DNA of 64,000 nucleotides from Marinobacter alexandrii (GTDB taxonomy: Bacteria > Pseudomonadota > Gammaproteobacteria > Pseudomonadales > Oleiphilaceae). Made by a program: the position numbers and the translations under genes. The stretch is from positions 474,001 through 538,000 of the forward strand of contig NZ_SWKM01000014.1 of NCBI RefSeq assembly GCF_005871205.1, written 5' to 3'. Within the stretch, counting starts at the first letter, position 1, and each line of letters starts with the position of its first letter. This document shows positions 16,607 through 26,260 of the stretch, one piece after another. The notes below the pieces were generated by a model. That model did no database searches and was not told the DNA's origin. It saw only the letters and a program-made list of their open reading frames with translations.

Positions 16607-16636
16607 TCGTTCCTGGCTATTGAGACTAATCTAAAG

Positions 16637-16674
16637 CATGGGTTGCTCTAATTTGGGTGGCCCGTGTTTTTTAT
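16637..16674 (+). terminator. Probable intrinsic terminator
   Basis: CATGGG at 16637-16642 pairs with CCCGTG at 16661-16666 (one G-T wobble), and a run of six T follows. The loop is long (18 bases), so the structure is only moderately stable. It lies 30 bases after the 74-aa gene. Confidence 0.5.
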
Positions 16675-16822
16675 TCTGGATCTGTGTTCACCAGTTCCTC
16701 GTCATTCTCATCCCAATAGCTAGACTTTTGGTCAGCATGGCGGAATAAGCTGTTCGCCCTTTATAGCGCTGGCCAGGATTTAGATAGACTGGGGCAAAGC
16801 AACAGAGAAACCATCCGCCGCC

Positions 16823-19546
16823 ATGATCAATTTCCGATTGCCCACCCTGCTTTTCGCTTTCGTCGTGTCTATCGGCGCAGGTTATTCTGGCTCGGCTATG
16901 GCGGCACTCGATGACTTGCTCCCACCAGTACAGACCGAAACTGAACGATTCCCTCCTGCGGAAGATGAAGACGCCGAGACTTCAGGCGAAACAGAAGAGG
17001 CGGAAGAAGAGCCGGAACCCCAACTTGAGCCGGTCAGACCTGAAATAGAAGCGCCAGACGAACCCCTGGTGAGCTCCCTGCCCACGCCCAAAACCGCCGA
17101 TATTCAGCAACAGATTCAAAAACTGCGCGACGCCCTGGACGGCCGGCAACATGCCCTCAGCCTGAGTGAACAACGCCTGGACTACGCCGAGTCACTGCTG
17201 AACCGGCTGAACAACGAATACGAAAGTTTTGAGCTTCGCCTGGAACGAGCGGGCCTGAATCTGACGGACGACTACGCGAATCTGCTTCGGCAGCGGCTTG
17301 AGCGTTTGCGGGATCAGACCATTGCTGCCGGGCTAACTAAAGGTATTACCGCCCAACTGTCAGCCGCGCGAGAAGAACAGTTGCGGTTGGAAGAGTTTGA
17401 AGCGGTGATTGAACCCGACGACGATGCCCGTGGCAGGCTCGCAGTGAAGCGTGCGCAGCTTCTTCGGCAATTACACAGCACGGTCACCAAGCATATTGAG
17501 GTACTGAACGAGTACTACAACATTGTTATTCAGCTCCAGGATCGGCTTGAAGCCTATCAGACACTGCTTCAGCAGCGGCTGTTCTGGTTGCCCAGCACCG
17601 AGCGGGTTGATCTGACCATTTTCAGCGAGGTTTTTCGGGGACTCGCCTGGTTTGTCTCCGGCTTTAAATGGGAGTCTTTGAAGGAAGCTGTTTCGGTATC
17701 GATCGATGAGAACTGGCCGCTAATGAGCCTGCTAACCGCCCTACTCCTGATCATGGCGATCCGCCGCCGGGGGCTTCGTAAGGCGCTTGTCGACACCGGC
17801 TACCACGTTGGCAATGTGCGCCGGGATCGTTGGCAATTTACGTTTTCCGCGCTCATATACAGTCTGTTGCTGGCCTTGCCGGGCGTAATTGCGCTGACCA
17901 TCGGCCATTTGGCCCTGGAAGGTGGCAATCGGTTCTTGCATGCATTGTCCCGGGGCATGTCCAACGCCGCGTTTGTCGCTTTTCTTCTGCGCGGGATTTT
18001 CACCGTGGCCTACAACAAAGGCTTGGGTGAGCGTCACTTCCAGTGGAAATCAAACACGCTACGGGTGCTTCGCAAGCAAATCCCGATTTTGCTGGCGGTA
18101 CTCATCCCGATCATCATTGTGATGCCAGCGATGTCGACCACCAAGGGCGCGGTATTCAGTGACAGCCTGGGGCGGCTGCTGTTTGCAGTAGCATCAATCG
18201 CCCTCGCCTTTTTCGCCCAGCGCTTTATGTCGGCGGTACGTAAGGACCAGCCGAACAGGAAAGTGCTGAAGCTCCTCCACGGGTTTGCGGTTGCCATGCC
18301 GCTCATGCTGGCTTTCATTTCACTCTGGGGCTATCACTACACCGCGGTTCGTTTTGAGGGGCTGATGTTCATCAGTCTTTGTTGGCTGGCCTTTGTCATC
18401 CTGCTGCATTACCTGGGCTTGCGCAGTCTTACCGTTCGTGAGCGCCGGATGACACTCAAGCGCGTCATCGAGAACCGGGAAGCGGAGCGTAAGATTGCAG
18501 AAACCCGGGAGGCAGCAGAAACCTCTGGTGAAGGTGTGCCCTTAAGCTATGACATACCCCAGCGGGATATGGATGACATCAGCCAGCAAAGTGAAACCGT
18601 GCTGAAGATTTTCTCGCTGATATTGGCCGCCGCCGGCCTTTGGGCGCTGTGGGACAATGTTTTCCCGGCATTGGGAATATTCGACGAAATAACCCTGTGG
18701 ACTATCAGTACGGGGATTGAGGGCGAAAGCCCGGTCCCGATTAATCTCGGAGACCTGATGGTTGCCCTGGCCATCGGCGTAGGCACGGTTCTAGCCGCTC
18801 GTAACCTGCCCGGTACCATGGAAGTTGTGTTCCTGAGCCGGCTCAACCTGGAACCGGGCGTGGGATACGCCATCACCACGCTGGCAACCTATACCATCGT
18901 TTTTATCGGCATTGCCGCCGCGCTTGCCGGGCTCGGCTTCCAGTGGTCAAAACTGCAGTGGTTGGTAGCGGCCCTGGGTGTTGGCCTTGGCTTTGGTCTG
19001 CAGGAAATTGTCGCCAACTTTGTCTCGGGAATCATCCTGCTGTTTGAGCGCCCGATCCGCGTTGGCGATACAGTCACCATTGGCGGCATTACCGGCACGG
19101 TTTCGCGCATTCGAATTCGGGCAACCACCCTGGTGGATTGGGATCGAAAAGAGCAGATCATTCCGAACAAGACTTTCGTGACCCAGGATTTGACCAACTG
19201 GACCCTGTCAGACCCTATCACCCGGGTGATCGTCCGCGTGGGCGTAGCCTATGGCTCCGATGTCGATAAGGTTCAGGAGTTGCTGCACCAGGTGGCCGTA
19301 GAGAATGAACGTGTGGTTGAAGAGCCTGCACCGGCGGTATTCTGCGTTGAGCTCGGTGACAGCCAAATCGATTTTGAGGTGCGCGTGTTCGTCCGGGATC
19401 TGCTGGACTTCATGCCGTTGTCTCACGAGTTGCATTCGGCCATCACCCGCACACTGAAAGAAGCCGGCATCCAAATCCCCTTTCCACAGCGGGATATTCA
19501 CATCCGAACGGAACCCCTGCGCAAGGATTCTGGCCAACCCGAGTAA
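16823..19546 (+). CDS. MscS-family mechanosensitive channel (large, MscK-like)
   Basis: A 907-aa inner-membrane channel. Residues 1-27 form a signal peptide ending in SAMA. An acidic linker (E/P-rich, ~35-85) leads to a periplasmic coiled-coil region (~95-240). Some ten hydrophobic segments follow from ~265 to ~720. The pore helix and MscS signature are in the C-terminal third (GVGLGFGLQEIVANFVSG, then FERPIRVGDTV), and the alpha-beta cytosolic domain ends the protein. Such channels release solutes on hypo-osmotic shock. It is transcribed alone, and no strong ribosome site precedes the ATG. Confidence 0.9.
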   Translation: MINFRLPTLLFAFVVSIGAGYSGSAMAALDDLLPPVQTETERFPPAEDEDAETSGETEEAEEEPEPQLEPVRPEIEAPDEPLVSSLPTPKTADIQQQIQKLRDALDGRQHALSLSEQRLDYAESLLNRLNNEYESFELRLERAGLNLTDDYANLLRQRLERLRDQTIAAGLTKGITAQLSAAREEQLRLEEFEAVIEPDDDARGRLAVKRAQLLRQLHSTVTKHIEVLNEYYNIVIQLQDRLEAYQTLLQQRLFWLPSTERVDLTIFSEVFRGLAWFVSGFKWESLKEAVSVSIDENWPLMSLLTALLLIMAIRRRGLRKALVDTGYHVGNVRRDRWQFTFSALIYSLLLALPGVIALTIGHLALEGGNRFLHALSRGMSNAAFVAFLLRGIFTVAYNKGLGERHFQWKSNTLRVLRKQIPILLAVLIPIIIVMPAMSTTKGAVFSDSLGRLLFAVASIALAFFAQRFMSAVRKDQPNRKVLKLLHGFAVAMPLMLAFISLWGYHYTAVRFEGLMFISLCWLAFVILLHYLGLRSLTVRERRMTLKRVIENREAERKIAETREAAETSGEGVPLSYDIPQRDMDDISQQSETVLKIFSLILAAAGLWALWDNVFPALGIFDEITLWTISTGIEGESPVPINLGDLMVALAIGVGTVLAARNLPGTMEVVFLSRLNLEPGVGYAITTLATYTIVFIGIAAALAGLGFQWSKLQWLVAALGVGLGFGLQEIVANFVSGIILLFERPIRVGDTVTIGGITGTVSRIRIRATTLVDWDRKEQIIPNKTFVTQDLTNWTLSDPITRVIVRVGVAYGSDVDKVQELLHQVAVENERVVEEPAPAVFCVELGDSQIDFEVRVFVRDLLDFMPLSHELHSAITRTLKEAGIQIPFPQRDIHIRTEPLRKDSGQPE

Positions 19547-19748
19547 AATCAGGTCGCCGCGGCATTCAGTGGCTATTTTGCCCAGCTTGGATGAGCATCC
19601 GGCAAAACTTTATTAACTGGCGGTAATAAATATTGAGGGCCATACTTTAGGGACTCGGAGGGACCGGGTAGACAACGCGAACCATAAAAGAATGACAACG
19701 CGTTAATCTTATTTCGAATTTCTCGGCGTAGGACAACGGTGTTTGCCG

Positions 19749-21263
19749 ATGATGTCCTGGAAAAAGCAGAACGGATTCAGCCTGCAGGAACTGCGACGGT
19801 GCTTACAAACCGCTACCAGCTTTCAGAACTGGTACACGGTCGCTTTGACCCTCGATAACCTCTCTGGCGCAGAAGCCTGGCGCCAGAGCGATGCCTCCGA
19901 ATTCTATGACTTCCTCGATATCCGTGCTCGCTATGAGCAACTGATCGCCCTCCTCGACGAAGGGAATCACGAAGAACTCCTGTACGTTCTGAACGAAGGC
20001 ATCCATGGCAACATGAGTGGCATGGGCCGACCGATTCTATATGACCGGGCGATGACCGGTACCAAGTGCCTGATTGATGAATACGTGACGGCCATTGCCG
20101 ATGCGCTCTGGGTGGTTGCCGAGGCTCCCTCGGAAAAGATTTCACTGCAGGACAAAGTCGATTTCTTCCGTCGGGCCAGTCACTGTTATGGCCGCTCAGC
20201 CCTGATGCTCAGTGGCGGTGCCGGCCTGATCTACTCCCACCATGGAGTTGTGCAAACACTCATTGAGCAGGACCTACTGCCGAACGTTATCTCAGGCGCC
20301 AGTGCCGGTGCCTGGGTGTCGGGCCTGTTGGCCATGTACACCAATAAAGAGCTGAAATCGGGCGTGATTGGGGGCTATCGCTATGATTTTCCGATACACC
20401 TGAACCCATTGCGGGTTTTGGCAGGCTTGGAACCGGGCGTTTCGCCGTTGTCGATCAAACAGTGCGCGATGGACGGGATAGACAATCACATGACGTTCCA
20501 GGAAGCGTACGAACACACTGGACGCTACATCAATATTTCAATCGCGCCGGCTGAAAAACACCAGAATTCTCGTTTGATGAATGCCATTACCTCGCCCAAT
20601 GTGTATATCCGTTCGGCCATGGATGCTTCCGGCAGCGTTCCGGGAGTGGTGCCACCCGTCACCCTCTATGCGCGCGGCGCCGATGGCAAACCCAAGCCGT
20701 ACCTGCCTACGCGTAAATGGGTCGACGGCTCCTTTGCTGAGGATTTGCCGGCCAAGCGACTGTCCCGGCTGTTTGGGGTCAATCACTACATCGTCAGCAT
20801 GATCAATCCGGTGGCCGTGCCATTTGTCGATGATCCAAAGCTGCGCACGCGCCGACGGATTCGCACCGTGGCCAATACCATGATGACCGATGCGGCCACA
20901 GATCTGCTCAGTGGCCTGGAGCACTGTCTGACTCGAGTGGGAGTTTCGTTCATCAGCCCGGCTATACTGATGGCGCACGGGGTGTTGAATCAGAGCTATA
21001 CGGGCGATGTGAATATTATTCTTGAGAAAAGGAACTTCTACTGGCGCAACGTGCTGTTCAGTTATCACGGGGATGAGGAAATCGACAATCTCGTGCTCGC
21101 TGGCAAGCGCAACACCTGGCCTAAACTGGCGATGATCCGCAACGCCACTATGATTGGCCAGGAGCTGGATACCATCCTGGATTCGCTTGATCAGAAGGAA
21201 TTTGGAGTCAGACCAAATGCCGGAGAACGTCGCAGGCTGACGCTACCTTCGGTGCCCTGTTAG
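19749..21263 (+). CDS. DUF3336 / patatin-domain triacylglycerol lipase-like protein
   Basis: About 504 aa; the ATG at 19749 is adjacent to another ATG and to a TTG two codons upstream, so the exact start is open by a few codons. Residues 1-140 match the DUF3336 helical domain found before the patatin domain in yeast Tgl3/4/5 and bacterial relatives. The patatin core begins with MLSGGAGL, contains the nucleophile elbow GASAG and the aspartate in VDGSF. The probable activity is hydrolysis of neutral lipids or acylglycerols, which fits an organism that stores wax esters and triacylglycerols. It converges on and overlaps the protease gene by four bases. Confidence 0.87.
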   Translation: MMSWKKQNGFSLQELRRCLQTATSFQNWYTVALTLDNLSGAEAWRQSDASEFYDFLDIRARYEQLIALLDEGNHEELLYVLNEGIHGNMSGMGRPILYDRAMTGTKCLIDEYVTAIADALWVVAEAPSEKISLQDKVDFFRRASHCYGRSALMLSGGAGLIYSHHGVVQTLIEQDLLPNVISGASAGAWVSGLLAMYTNKELKSGVIGGYRYDFPIHLNPLRVLAGLEPGVSPLSIKQCAMDGIDNHMTFQEAYEHTGRYINISIAPAEKHQNSRLMNAITSPNVYIRSAMDASGSVPGVVPPVTLYARGADGKPKPYLPTRKWVDGSFAEDLPAKRLSRLFGVNHYIVSMINPVAVPFVDDPKLRTRRRIRTVANTMMTDAATDLLSGLEHCLTRVGVSFISPAILMAHGVLNQSYTGDVNIILEKRNFYWRNVLFSYHGDEEIDNLVLAGKRNTWPKLAMIRNATMIGQELDTILDSLDQKEFGVRPNAGERRRLTLPSVPC

Positions 21264-21850
21264 TCCACCCGGGCAGCAATTTCCTCAAGCGTATTGTACT
21301 CACACTCGCGCTCAGCGATGAAGCTGTCGGCGGAGTCAATGAGGATATTGTCGTCACGCATGAAGCGACGGCCCAGCAACACAGGATATTTAAAGTTACC
21401 GCGGTCTGTTAGTGAGAACTGGGTTTCGTGCACAGCCCCTGCAATGCAGAAATCCATCTTTACCACGTACCGGCGTTGGGAGGGGGCGCTCTTGCGCTTG
21501 ATGAGCACGGTGCGATGCACAGGGCGTTCAAATTCCAGGATGACGTCTTCGTGCTCAATACTGCCTTCGCTGGGCTGGTCTTCATGATCGCCCAGTGGCA
21601 GTTGGAACTTCACCCATTCTTCGTCGCCCTTCTTGAATCCTTCCACGTTCACTGCGTGTAATGAAGAAGTCTTGGCCCCTGTGTCCAGGCGAGCTTTCAA
21701 TCGTACGCTGGTTTCATTCATGACCAGCCACTCAACGAAGCCGAGGGTTTCCGGAACAGATTTGTCCGAATCCTCAGACGCTTCTGCTAATGCGGCGCCC
21801 GCCGGCAGTGCCAGGGAAAATGCGAGTGCCAGTGAAGCCATAAGTTTCAT
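21260..21850 (-). CDS. Retropepsin-like aspartic protease (putative ATP-dependent zinc protease family)
   Basis: A 196-aa protein with a signal peptide (cleavage likely after ALA near residue 22), so periplasmic. The active-site motif LDTGAKTSSLHA is around residues 55-66. The family (PF05618) is commonly named ATP-dependent zinc protease, but the DTGA motif is that of a retropepsin aspartic protease. A second conserved block, FKYPVLLGRRFM, follows. Its start overlaps the acpH stop by four bases, so the two genes form a small operon. Confidence 0.85.
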   Translation of the reverse strand: MKLMASLALAFSLALPAGAALAEASEDSDKSVPETLGFVEWLVMNETSVRLKARLDTGAKTSSLHAVNVEGFKKGDEEWVKFQLPLGDHEDQPSEGSIEHEDVILEFERPVHRTVLIKRKSAPSQRRYVVKMDFCIAGAVHETQFSLTDRGNFKYPVLLGRRFMRDDNILIDSADSFIAERECEYNTLEEIAARVD

Positions 21851-22422
21851 TCAAAATCTCCTGCAAAGCATTGTAAATCTGGGAAAAAGCGAAGAAACCG
21901 TTTTTCCAGTTCAACGTCATTTGCCCGGATTTCGTCAATCATTCCGGTAAACTCATTGGCGAACCGAATGCGTCCTGCCACGCGATCGAGGGCGTAACCA
22001 ATGCTCTCTAAATCCCGGTATGCACCGAACCAATCGTGCTCCACCATGCGTCGCGTCACCCTGGCCATTTTCTCGGGCATAAGGTGCTCATTAGACTGAA
22101 GTTCCTGGTAAATAAGCCCGACAAAGATATCACGATCGATCTGGCTAAAACGTTGCCAGTGTCTTAACAAATAGTGATCGTAAAGAATGTCGAGGGCAAC
22201 GCCGGCGAACCGTCGCCGTTGCTTCGAAAAGATCGCCTTGCTGGCAAGGACCTCGGGGTGCTGGTCGGTGAAACTGTCGACCGCCCTGTGGTGGTAGATG
22301 CCCTGCTGCACGGGAGCCGGCAGCAGGGACACATCAATACCCCGGGTAAAATCGCCAAGAATACTGCCCACTCTAGCCTCGGGTGAATCCGGTGCGAGAA
22401 AGACATGGGCAAGGTGATTCAA
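21847..22422 (-). CDS. acpH: Acyl-carrier-protein phosphodiesterase
   Basis: A 191-aa AcpH-family (PF04336) enzyme that removes the 4'-phosphopantetheine arm from holo-ACP. The N-terminus MNHLAHVFLA and the metal-site stretches SILGDF, HHRAVDSFTDQHP and DILYDHYLLRHW, which carry the conserved His and Asp residues of this HD-like fold, are typical. Length agrees with the E. coli protein (193 aa). It lies 23 bases after the outer-membrane-protein gene on the same strand and overlaps the protease gene downstream. Confidence 0.92.
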   Translation of the reverse strand: MNHLAHVFLAPDSPEARVGSILGDFTRGIDVSLLPAPVQQGIYHHRAVDSFTDQHPEVLASKAIFSKQRRRFAGVALDILYDHYLLRHWQRFSQIDRDIFVGLIYQELQSNEHLMPEKMARVTRRMVEHDWFGAYRDLESIGYALDRVAGRIRFANEFTGMIDEIRANDVELEKRFLRFFPDLQCFAGDFE

Positions 22423-22445
22423 GCAAACTCCTGGCGATTAAGGGA

Positions 22446-22988
22446 TTAGAAGTTGAACTGCACGCCAACTCCAAGACCGTCTACGGTAACGTCATCGTCG
22501 TCATAGTAACGCATGTACTCAAGGTTACCAGAGACATTACGAGCGAACTCCATGTTCAAACCGACACCGTAAGATACGTCGCTGTCGTCGTCGGTAACGG
22601 TGTTGAACGGCCCTTCTGCCTCAACTTCAACCCGGGTGAAGCCAAGCACCGCGTAAGGCGTTACAGGGGATTCGTTGACGATGTTGAACGTGGCATAACC
22701 ACCAAAGAAGTTGTCGACGGAATAATCGATACCACGGACGCGATCGTCATCCACGCCAAATCCGCCCCGGGCTTCAAAGCCCAAAAACGGAGTGGCCATG
22801 ACCCCAGCCTTGGCCGAGAGCGTGCCCACATCGGCGTCATCGCCTCCGGCGTCGAGACTCATGAAGGTGTAGTTAAGGCCAGTGTAAACCCCACCAACAC
22901 CGGATTTGTACATGTCTTGAGCGTTCGCGGCACTGGCGACAAAAAGGCCTGAGGCCAAGACGACGGCAAATGAACGTGAATGTTTCAT
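22446..22988 (-). CDS. Outer-membrane beta-barrel protein
   Basis: A 180-aa protein with a cleavable signal peptide (ASAANAQ, residues ~17-24). The rest alternates short hydrophobic strands with acidic turns rich in Asp and Gly and ends in VGVQFNF, the C-terminal phenylalanine signal for outer-membrane insertion. It resembles the eight-stranded OmpX/OmpA-like porin family. Substrate or role cannot be told. The Asp-rich loops (for example DDDDV) suggest a cation-binding surface, as is common in marine outer-membrane proteins. Confidence 0.85.
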   Translation of the reverse strand: MKHSRSFAVVLASGLFVASAANAQDMYKSGVGGVYTGLNYTFMSLDAGGDDADVGTLSAKAGVMATPFLGFEARGGFGVDDDRVRGIDYSVDNFFGGYATFNIVNESPVTPYAVLGFTRVEVEAEGPFNTVTDDDSDVSYGVGLNMEFARNVSGNLEYMRYYDDDDVTVDGLGVGVQFNF

Positions 22989-23199
22989 TGCTTGTTCTCC
23001 TTATCGAGCAAAGTATGGCTCTCTTTAGAAGTTGCACCAATAACACGGGCAATACCAGAGCCCAGATCCCCATTTACCCCTTCTTTACAGTGATTTAATG
23101 CTCTGTTAATTCGCACACCGTAAGCGCCGTTTTCTTGCGGAAGCCGTCACCCACAGGTATTCTGACGCCGACTCTTGTTTCAGCTGGCCTGAGCATTCT

Positions 23200-24651
23200 T
23201 TGAGAAACCTCTATCCCGTAATCTTCATTGTTAGTGTCATGTTTGTGCTTTTGAGCATTTTCATGACGTTACCAGTCATTTTTCTGGCAGGTTCTATCGC
23301 GCCGAACGCCTCGGCGTTTGCAGAATCGGCCAGTATTGTCTGTGGCCTCGGGATTCTTGGCATCGTTACCACCTACCGGCAGTCTCGCGATTTGAAGCCC
23401 CGGTTCATGTTTGTCCTGACGGTTTCCAGTTGGTTCATTCTCACCCTGTGTTCCGCGTTGCCGTTTTACCTCAGTGGTAACGACATCTCCGCGCCGGATG
23501 CCTTTTTTGAGGCGACCTCCGGCATAACCACCACCGGGGCGACCGTGCTCAGTGGTCTGGATAGCATGGACCAGGATCTGCTCCTGTGGCGCTCTATTCT
23601 GCAGTGGATTGGCGGTATCGGCATTATCGGCATGTTCGTTGCGGTCTTGCCGTTTCTTCGGGTCGGCGGCATGCGGCTTTTTGCCACCGAATCCTCGGAG
23701 TGGACGGATAAGGCCCTGCCCCGGATGAAGACCCTAAGCCGAGGGCTGCTGGTGGTTTACGTGATTTTTTCCATAGTGGCGGTGTTAACCTACTGGGTCT
23801 CGGGAATGACCCTTTTTGATGCCTTCAACCATGGCCTGACCAGTATTGCCACAGGTGGGTTTTCCACCTCTGACATGTCGATGGGCAAGTTCAGTGACCT
23901 GATCCTGATGGAAGCGACCCTGTTCATGATTCTAGGCAGCCTGCCGTTTTTCCTGTTTGTTCGGGAGATGCATGGCCAGCATGGCGTGCTGTTTCGTGAC
24001 CAACAGGTGCGCTTTTTGCTCACGATACTGCTGCTGATTCCGGCGGTACTGACGCTCTATCGGTGGGCGGTCTCGCCGGTACCCTTTGATCCGCTACACA
24101 ACTACGCCTCTACTCTGTTCAACGTAACCTCGGTAGTGACCACCACCGGCTATGCCTCTGAGGATTACTCAGCCTGGGGCCCACTGGCCTTCGTGTTGTT
24201 TTTCTTCCTGATGTTCATCGGTGGCTGCTCGGGCTCAACCTCCGGTGGCATGAAAGTCTTCCGCTTCCAGCTGTCGATCATCATCCTCAGAGAACAGCTG
24301 ATGCGCTTGCTGCATCCTCGTGCGGTATTAACGCGGAATTACAATAGCCGGGCAGTCAGTGACGAAATCATCTCGTCCATGATCGCCTACAGTTTCATCT
24401 TCCTGCTCTGCCTGTTGGTGATTACGGTGGCACTCGCGGCCATGCAGCTGGACTTCATTACCTCTTTGTCGGGCGCCTTGTCCTCGCTAACCAATGTCGG
24501 CCCCGGGCTGGGTGACATCATCGGCCCATCGGGGAACTTTGGTCCCCTGCCGGATGGCGCCAAATGGGTGCTCTCAGTCGGCATGCTGATGGGTCGCCTG
24601 GAAATCCTCAGTGTCATTATCGTGCTGTCGCCCGCCTTCTGGCGCAGCTAG
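23200..24651 (+). CDS. trkH: Trk-type potassium uptake membrane protein
   Basis: A 483-aa polytopic membrane protein with about ten to twelve hydrophobic segments. The four pore-loop repeats with selectivity-filter glycines are visible: EATSGITTTGAT, TSIATGGFST, TSVVTTTGYASEDY and the last LTNVGPGL. TrkH forms the K+ channel regulated by a TrkA ring; no trkA is nearby. The start is a TTG with weak ribosome signal. An ATG 15 codons in is the alternative but would cut the first membrane helix. Confidence 0.92.
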   Translation: MRNLYPVIFIVSVMFVLLSIFMTLPVIFLAGSIAPNASAFAESASIVCGLGILGIVTTYRQSRDLKPRFMFVLTVSSWFILTLCSALPFYLSGNDISAPDAFFEATSGITTTGATVLSGLDSMDQDLLLWRSILQWIGGIGIIGMFVAVLPFLRVGGMRLFATESSEWTDKALPRMKTLSRGLLVVYVIFSIVAVLTYWVSGMTLFDAFNHGLTSIATGGFSTSDMSMGKFSDLILMEATLFMILGSLPFFLFVREMHGQHGVLFRDQQVRFLLTILLLIPAVLTLYRWAVSPVPFDPLHNYASTLFNVTSVVTTTGYASEDYSAWGPLAFVLFFFLMFIGGCSGSTSGGMKVFRFQLSIIILREQLMRLLHPRAVLTRNYNSRAVSDEIISSMIAYSFIFLLCLLVITVALAAMQLDFITSLSGALSSLTNVGPGLGDIIGPSGNFGPLPDGAKWVLSVGMLMGRLEILSVIIVLSPAFWRS

Positions 24652-24738
24652 GGCTATTATTAAACAAGCACTATCTAAACGAGTGCTATCGTTCAGAGCC
24701 CTGCCGCCCTAGTGGGTGGTTAAGTTAAGGTCATCGTC

Positions 24739-26244
24739 ATGACCCGTGTCCTGTTCGTCACCAGTGAGGTTCATCCGTTGGTCAGAACCGGCGGATTGGC
24801 CGACGTGTCCGCCAGTTTGCCTGAGGCGTTAGGCCATATTGGTTATGACATCAACATCCTGTTACCCGGCTACCCTGAAGCCCTGAAGCTAACCCGTGAC
24901 ACTGGGGCTCTGCATAAAGCCCGTCTGTGGGTCGACAGTTACGATGTGAACTTATGGCAGACTCGATTACCGGGCACCGCCGTTACCCTTTGGGTAGTGG
25001 ACTGTGCCCAACTTTTCGGTCGCTCTGGGAACCCCTACACGAACTCGAAGGGACAGCCCTGGAAGGATAACGCCCGGCGTTTCCAATTGTTTGCCAAGGT
25101 AGGGGCCAAGATTGCGCTCGGAAAGGCCGGGTTATCGTGGACACCCGAGCTAGTGCACTGCAACGACTGGCAGAGCGCTTTGCTGCCAATCTACCTGGAA
25201 TTGATTCCTGACCGTCCCAGCACGGTATTCACTATTCACAATCTGGCCAGCCAAGGCCTGTTCCCACGCGATACTTTCAGAAACCTGGGCCTACCTGAAC
25301 ACCTGTGGAGCTACGATCTACTGGAATTCAAGGGACAGCTTGCGTTCATCAAGGGCGGCCTGGTGTTCAGTGACCGAATCACCACCGTGAGTCCGGCCTA
25401 CGCCGAGGAAATCCAGCATCCCGAATTTGGTTGCGGCCTGGAAAACCTGCTTCACCAACGCCGTCATGAACTGGCGGGTATTCTTAACGGCATTGATACG
25501 CGCACCTGGAATCCTGAAAACGACCCGCACATCCCTCACCACTTTGGCTCCGAGGATATCAAGAGCAAACGCCTGTGCCGCTTTCAATTGCAGCGGGACC
25601 TCGGGCTGGAACAGACCGAGTCCCCACTCTTCTGCTTTGTGGGTCGGCTAGTTGAGCGAAAAGGCCTCGACTGGCTTCTGGACATATTACCGGCGCTGTT
25701 TAGGCGAGGCTGCAAGTTAGCTCTACTGGGAGACGAGTCAAGCCATAGAGAGCCAGGTACTCAAGAGTCGGGCTCTGAGGAAAGGAAGTATGAGGGAGAG
25801 CTGGCCAAGCTGGCACGGCAATGGCCCCTGCGGCTGTCAGTCACCTTTGAGTACGATGAAGGCCTGGCCCACCGCATAACTGCGGGCAGTGACATGCTCC
25901 TGATGCCCTCACGATTCGAACCGTGCGGGTTGAACCAGCTGTACAGCCTGCGCTATGGCACTGTTCCGATCGTGCATCAGGTCGGCGGGCTGCGGGACAC
26001 CGTCTTTGATGCCTCTGACAGCAGCAGCAAGCGACCCAACGGCTTCTGCTTTGATATTCCAGATGCCTCGGCTTTTCTGGCCACCATCGAACGGGCACTG
26101 AGATTTTATGAAAATCGAAGGGCGTGGCGCCGGCTCCAGGAGAACGCCATGACAGGCGATTATTCCTGGAACCACAGCGCCCGACTCTACAGCGATCTGT
26201 ACCAGAACATCCTTGCCGAACGGCAGCACGCCATTTGGGATTAG
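24739..26244 (+). CDS. glgA: Glycogen synthase (ADP-glucose type)
   Basis: A 501-aa GT5 glycosyltransferase that extends alpha-1,4-glucan from ADP-glucose. The N-terminal RTGGLADVSASLPEAL (KTGGL in most family members) binds the nucleotide sugar. HNLASQGLFP and the acceptor-side GILNGIDTRTWNP are conserved, and the C-terminal PSRFEPCGLNQLYSLRYGT holds the catalytic-site glutamates. A short insert near residues 335-355 (Ser/Glu-rich) is unusual. It is 87 bases after trkH and otherwise alone; no glgC, glgB or glgP is in the window. Confidence 0.94.
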   Translation: MTRVLFVTSEVHPLVRTGGLADVSASLPEALGHIGYDINILLPGYPEALKLTRDTGALHKARLWVDSYDVNLWQTRLPGTAVTLWVVDCAQLFGRSGNPYTNSKGQPWKDNARRFQLFAKVGAKIALGKAGLSWTPELVHCNDWQSALLPIYLELIPDRPSTVFTIHNLASQGLFPRDTFRNLGLPEHLWSYDLLEFKGQLAFIKGGLVFSDRITTVSPAYAEEIQHPEFGCGLENLLHQRRHELAGILNGIDTRTWNPENDPHIPHHFGSEDIKSKRLCRFQLQRDLGLEQTESPLFCFVGRLVERKGLDWLLDILPALFRRGCKLALLGDESSHREPGTQESGSEERKYEGELAKLARQWPLRLSVTFEYDEGLAHRITAGSDMLLMPSRFEPCGLNQLYSLRYGTVPIVHQVGGLRDTVFDASDSSSKRPNGFCFDIPDASAFLATIERALRFYENRRAWRRLQENAMTGDYSWNHSARLYSDLYQNILAERQHAIWD

Positions 26245-26260
26245 CCTGGCATGGCTTGCT

